Source: Arion vulgaris (Eukaryota; Mollusca; Gastropoda; Stylommatophora; Arionidae). From it: a stretch of 64,000 nucleotides of DNA. The stretch's first letter is position 1. Every line of letters begins with the position of its first letter. Positions 60,021-64,000 of this stretch are shown in pieces. The DNA is taken from assembly GCA_020796225.1 (NCBI GenBank), contig CM036754.1, forward strand, positions 16,571,367 through 16,635,366, written 5' to 3'. The notes below the pieces were generated by a model that was not told the origin of the DNA, ran no database searches, and worked only from the letters and a program-made list of their open reading frames with translations. A program made the position numbers and the translations under genes.

Positions 60021-60179
60021 TAGTGGCGGCTCGTCATTAAGGGCCAGTGTGGCCAGGCCCCACCAAAAATAAGGTGTAACGTGTATTTATTTTATTATAC
60101 ATTAAAATATATCCTAACCATGATTTTTCCGAAAATTTCTGTCTGGCCCCACCAACAAAATTATCACGAGCCGCCACTG
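60021..60179 (-). mobile_element. hAT-type MITE, copy 3, exact 8-bp target duplication
   Basis: The ends TAGTGGCGGCTCGTCATTA and TTATCACGAGCCGCCACTG. The interior is the reverse complement of copies 1 and 2 (GGCCCCACCAAAAATAAGG, CTGGCCCCACCAACAAAA). ATCAGACA stands at 60013-60020 and 60180-60187, an exact 8-base duplication, so this is the youngest-looking insertion of the three. Confidence 0.97.
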
Positions 60180-60187
60180 ATCAGACA

Positions 60188-60594
60188 TACGTTTCTGATG
60201 CTCTAGTCTGTTTCTTATTGACGTTAATATCATTAGTTATCTTTCACAGCGACCATTTACAGTTTTATTTGCCAATGCAAAGCAAGTGTTAAAGAGCAAT
60301 GATACTTTTACCGTACAGTTGTTATATATATTTGACATGCGTGGGTGGTAATAACTACTATTACGCTTACTCAAGAATGCTAGACCCTACGTGAGTAGGA
60401 GTCTTCGCCACACTACGCAGAACCGCGCCGTGCTATGATACAGAGAGGCGGTCGTATCAGGCGGATCGTAAGGGGGGCAGCATAAACAGTAAAATCAAAA
60501 TTACAATTGAAGATTATTTTAAGGAAAAAAAACATTTACGGGGCGGAATTTCGAAGACTTGCATCATACTAAGAAAATATACCGCACGGCCCTG
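60188..60594. other. No recognised feature
   Basis: About 410 bases. Slightly GC-richer near 60400-60480. No match in the window. Confidence 0.4.
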
Positions 60595-61065
60595 ACACTA
60601 AGCACTAAGTACTATAGGACTAGAGTTGTTGGAGGTGTGTCTGCAAGCCGGGTACTCTCCCCCACGCACTATAGGAAACAGGGAGAAAGCTCATACATTC
60701 TGTGGGTTCACTTGGCTCTATACACCTGGACATGCTGGAGTGCAGGGTAACGAGCGTGCAGACTTTCTTGCAAACAATGACAAACTCAAACGGGCAGAAG
60801 TATGGACAGAGTCGATATCATTCAATGCGGTACGCTCTCAATTATGTGACATGGTCAGGTCTCAGACACTGGAACGAGTTCGAGAATCAGGCGTTAAGTG
60901 TGGACATGCTAGACAGTGTCGTCTTCGTGGTAGAGGGAGAAGATATATTAATCAACTTCTCATGGGTACGGTGAGCAAATGGACTTTAGTATGGCTGCTG
61001 CAGCGGAGGACAGAGCATGCATGGGAATGCCCAATGTGCCGTGACGTCGATAGCATAACATAACA
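60595..61065 (+). mobile_element. LINE RNase H domain and C-terminal tail
   Basis: The 145-codon frame from 60626 encodes FTWLYTPGHAGVQGNERADF followed by LANNDKLKRAEVWTESI, a good RNase H motif (P-G-H-x-G-x-x-G-N-E-x-A-D). The end is LVWLLQRRTEHAWECPMCRD with a stop after SIT. This is parallel to the HLWTCPMCYDD tail of the copies near 38 and 39 kb but is a distinct family. The upstream part with the other catalytic residues is broken by frame changes. It is the best-preserved coding fragment in the window. Confidence 0.88.
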
Positions 61066-61109
61066 TAACATTCTGTGGGTTCGACAACAATAACAACTCA
61101 AGAATGAAG

Positions 61110-61330
61110 TTCAACAGAAGAATTAGCGAGGCAGTGTTTACAGCTGAAGTCGAAGAACGTACGCCAGAATAGCGGGAACACTGATAATAAGGAAAGCAGG
61201 CTTTCACGCAAACGTCAGTCAGAAGCACCACACCTGGCGCCTTGATTAGCCTGAATTCGTAAAAAAGGCGAACACTAGAAGAACAATTAGCAAGTCGGTG
61301 ATTACATCTTCCAGAATAACAAAGACGACA
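61110..61330. repeat. Dispersed repeat Y, copy 3, with flanking repeats
   Basis: The core GGAAAGCAGGCTTTCACGCA, then AACGTCAGTCAGAAGCACCA, CTGGCGCCTTGATTAGCCTG and AATTCGTAAAAAAGGCGAAC. AGAAGAATTAGCGAGGCAGT before it and AGAAGAACAATTAGCAAGTC after it look like a second, partly duplicated segment. Confidence 0.6.
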
Positions 61331-61564
61331 TTGGCGAAAAAACAAATATACTGAGCGTACGCAAATGCAGGTCTATAGAGCTTGTTGGTGAGCACACACC
61401 TATGTGGGTCTGAACCCTGGAATTTTATCAATCGACAGAAAGGAAGACTCAATTCTTTTTATATGAGATGTCTTAGACGTATTTTTGTAAACATATAAAC
61501 ATATAACAAAGAAACGAGTATTTGAAAGAGGAGAAAGTCTTACTATGTCTACTCTCTTCAAGAA

Positions 61565-64000
61565 GAGATTTTTCAGGGCCGGCCACATCTCGTATATAAA
61601 GGTTAACCGAAACATGAAAGGCTGGGTTACATCTTGCACATGAAGGTGTGCCGAACAGGAACGGTTGAGCTATATCTCGCACATGAAGATTTGCCGAACA
61701 TGAAAGGCTGGGCATATCTCGACATGAAGGTTTGTCAAAACATGAAAGGCTGGGACATATCTGACATGAAGGTTTGTCAAAACATGAAAGGCTGGGCTAC
61801 AGCTTGCACATGAAGGTTTGTCAAAACATGAAAGGCTGGGCCATATCTCGCACATGAAGGTTTGTCAAAACATGAAAGGCTGGGCTACATCTCGCACATG
61901 AAGGTTTGTCAAAACATGAAAGGCTGGGCCATATCTCGCACATGACGGTTTGTCAAAACATGAAAGGCTGGGCTACAGCTTGCACATGAAGGTTTGTCAA
62001 AACATGAAAGGCTGGGCCATGTCTCGCACATAAAGGTTTGTCAAAACATGAAAGGCTGGGCCATATCTCGCACATGAAGGTTTGTCAAAACATGAAAGGC
62101 TGGGCTACAGCTTGCACATGAAGGTTTGTCAGAACATGAAAGGCTGGGCTACATCTCGCACATGAAGGTTTGTCAAAACATGAAAGGCTGGGCTACAGCT
62201 TGCACATGAAGGTTTGTCAAAACATGAAAGGCTGGGCTACATCTCGCACATGACGGTTTGTCAAAACATGAAAGGCTGGGCTACATCTCGCACATGAAGG
62301 TTTGTCAAAACATGAAAGGCTGGGCCATATCTCGCACATGACGGTTTGTCAAAACATGAAAGGCTGGGCTACAGCTTGCACATGAAGGTTTGTCAAAACA
62401 TGAAAGGCTGGGCCATGTCTCGCACATTAAGGTTTGTCAAAACATGAAAGGCTGGGCCATATCTCGCACATGAAGGTTTGTCAAAACATGAAAGGCTGAC
62501 CATATCTCGCACATGACGGTTTGTCAAAACATGAAAGGCTGGGCTACAGCTTGCACATGAAGGTTTGTCAAAACATGAAAGGCTGGGCCATGTCTCGCAC
62601 ATAAAGGTTTGTCAAAACATGAAAGGCTGGGCCATATCTCGCACATGAAGGTTTGTCAAAACATGAAAGGCTGGGCTACAGCTTGCACATGAAGGTTTGT
62701 CAGAACATGAAAGGCTGGGCTACATCTCGCACATGAAGGTTTGTCAAAACATGATAGGCTGGGCTACAGCTTGCACATGAAGGTTTGTCAAAACATGAAA
62801 GGCTGTGCTACAGCTTGCACATGAAGGTTTGTCAAAACATGAAAGGCTGGGCTACATCTCGCACATGAAGGTTGGTCAAAACATGAAAGGCTGGGCTACA
62901 GCTTGCACATGAAGGTTTGTCAAAACATGAAAGGCTGGGCTACAGCTTGCACATGAAGGTTTGTCAAAACATGAAAGGCTGGGCCATATCTCGCACATGA
63001 AGGTTTGTCAAAACATGAAAGGCTGGGCTACATCTCGCACATGAAGGTTTGTCAAAACATGAAAGGCTGGGCTACATCTCGCACATGAAGGTTTGTCAAA
63101 ACATGAAAGGCTGGGCTACAGCTTGCACATGAAGGTTTGTCAAAACATGAAAGGCTGGGCTACAGCTTGCACATGAAGGTTTGTCAAAACATGAAAGGCT
63201 GGGCTACAGCTTGCACATGAAGGTTTGTCAAAACATGAAAGGCTGGGCCATATCTCGCACATGAAGGTTTGTCAAAACATGAAAGGCTGGGCCATATCTC
63301 GCACATGACGGTTTGTCAAAACATGAAAGGCTGGGCTACAGCTTGCACATGAAGGATTGTCAAAACATGAAAGGCTGGGCCATATCTCGCACATGAAGGT
63401 TTGTCAAAACATGAAAGGCTGGGCTACATCTCGCACATGAAGGTTTGTCAAAACATGAAAGGCTGGGCTACAGCTTGCACATGAACGTTTGTCAAAACAT
63501 GAAAGGCTGGGCCATATCTCGCACATGAAGGTTTGTCAAAACATGAAAGGCTGGGCTACAGCTTGCACATGAAGGTTTGTCAAAACATGAAAGGCTGGGC
63601 TACAGCTTGCACATGAAGGTTTGTCAAAACATGAAAGGCTGGGCCATGTCTCGCACATAAAGGTTTGTCAAAACATGAAAGGCTGGGCCATATCTCGCAC
63701 ATGAAGGTTTGTCAAAACATGAAAGGCTGGGCTACAGCTTGCACATGAAGGTTTGTCAAAACATGAAAGGCTGGGCCATATCTCGCACATGAAGGTTTGT
63801 CAAAACATGAAATCTGGGCTACAGCTTGCACATGAAGGTTTGTCAAAACATGAAAGGTTGGGCTACAGTTTGCACATGAAGGTTTGTCAAAACATGAAAG
63901 GCTGGGCCATATCTCGCACATGAAGGTTTGTCAAAACATGAAAGGCTGGGCTACATCTCGCACATGAAGGTTTGTCAAAACATGAAAAGCTGGGCTACAG
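61565..64000. repeat. 44-bp minisatellite, about 53 units, cut by the right window edge
   Basis: The unit is GGGCTACATCTCGCACATGA, then AGGTTTGTCA and AAACATGAAAGGCT. Three main unit types alternate: CTACATCTCGC, CTACAGCTTGC and CCATATCTCGC, with rarer CCATGTCTCGCACATAAAGG and CACATGACGG. The first units (61565-61740) are more diverged and vary in length. Since 44 is not a multiple of three, minus-strand frames cycle with a 44-residue period. No frame is long enough to suggest a protein. Confidence 0.97.

Overview
The window looks like a repeat-rich, gene-poor stretch of an invertebrate animal genome. It is AT-rich apart from one GC-rich island near 24.7-26.15 kb. I find no host protein-coding gene, tRNA, rRNA or CRISPR that I can defend. 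Every coding-like stretch is either a decayed reverse-transcriptase or RNase H fragment of a non-LTR retrotransposon, or the accidental open frame of a tandem repeat. Several SINEs carry the block GTCGTAAGAGGCGACT, which I recall from mollusc SINEs such as those of abalone. A mollusc or other lophotrochozoan is therefore the simplest guess, but the window does not settle it.

Layout. 0-7 kb: a 21-bp minisatellite at the left edge, then RTE-type LINE copies (local name RTE-1) interleaved with SINEs. 7-13 kb: SINE and LINE fragments, a pyrimidine-rich tract, a 29-bp minisatellite, and minus-strand LINE remains including an RNase H domain. 13-17.8 kb: an 84-unit 32-bp minisatellite capped by a hAT-type MITE, more LINE, then a very homogeneous 36-bp minisatellite. 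17.8-24.5 kb: SINEs, LINE 3' ends and a LINE inverted pair. 24.7-26.3 kb: the GC-rich island with a 170-bp duplication, a perfect 22-bp hairpin and a GA-tailed SINE. 26.4-36.3 kb: SINEs, small minisatellites, a TA-rich tract and a candidate piggyBac-like element. 36.7-46 kb: a long RTE-2 copy with an RT region, RNase H LINE pieces, a piggyBac-like MITE and many SINEs. 46-59 kb: LINE 3' fragments, stacked SINEs, a second piggyBac-like MITE and a hAT MITE. 60-64 kb: a third hAT MITE, an RNase H LINE fragment, and a 44-bp minisatellite running off the right edge.

How the parts relate. The main story is transposon ecology. Many LINE copies are 3' fragments, as target-primed reverse transcription leaves them. 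SINE families A, B and C share a 3' module, A and B also share a central block, and one copy (30339-30600) is a mosaic. GAA tails occur both on SINE-A/B and on two LINE types, which suggests a shared mobilising machinery. Four tandem arrays have clearly grown out of LINE sequence. Three MITE copies have 8-bp target duplications (hAT-like), and at least one has TTAA target sites (piggyBac-like). All family names here are local labels. Copy numbers, unit lengths and boundaries were read by eye and may be off by a few bases, more for decayed copies.
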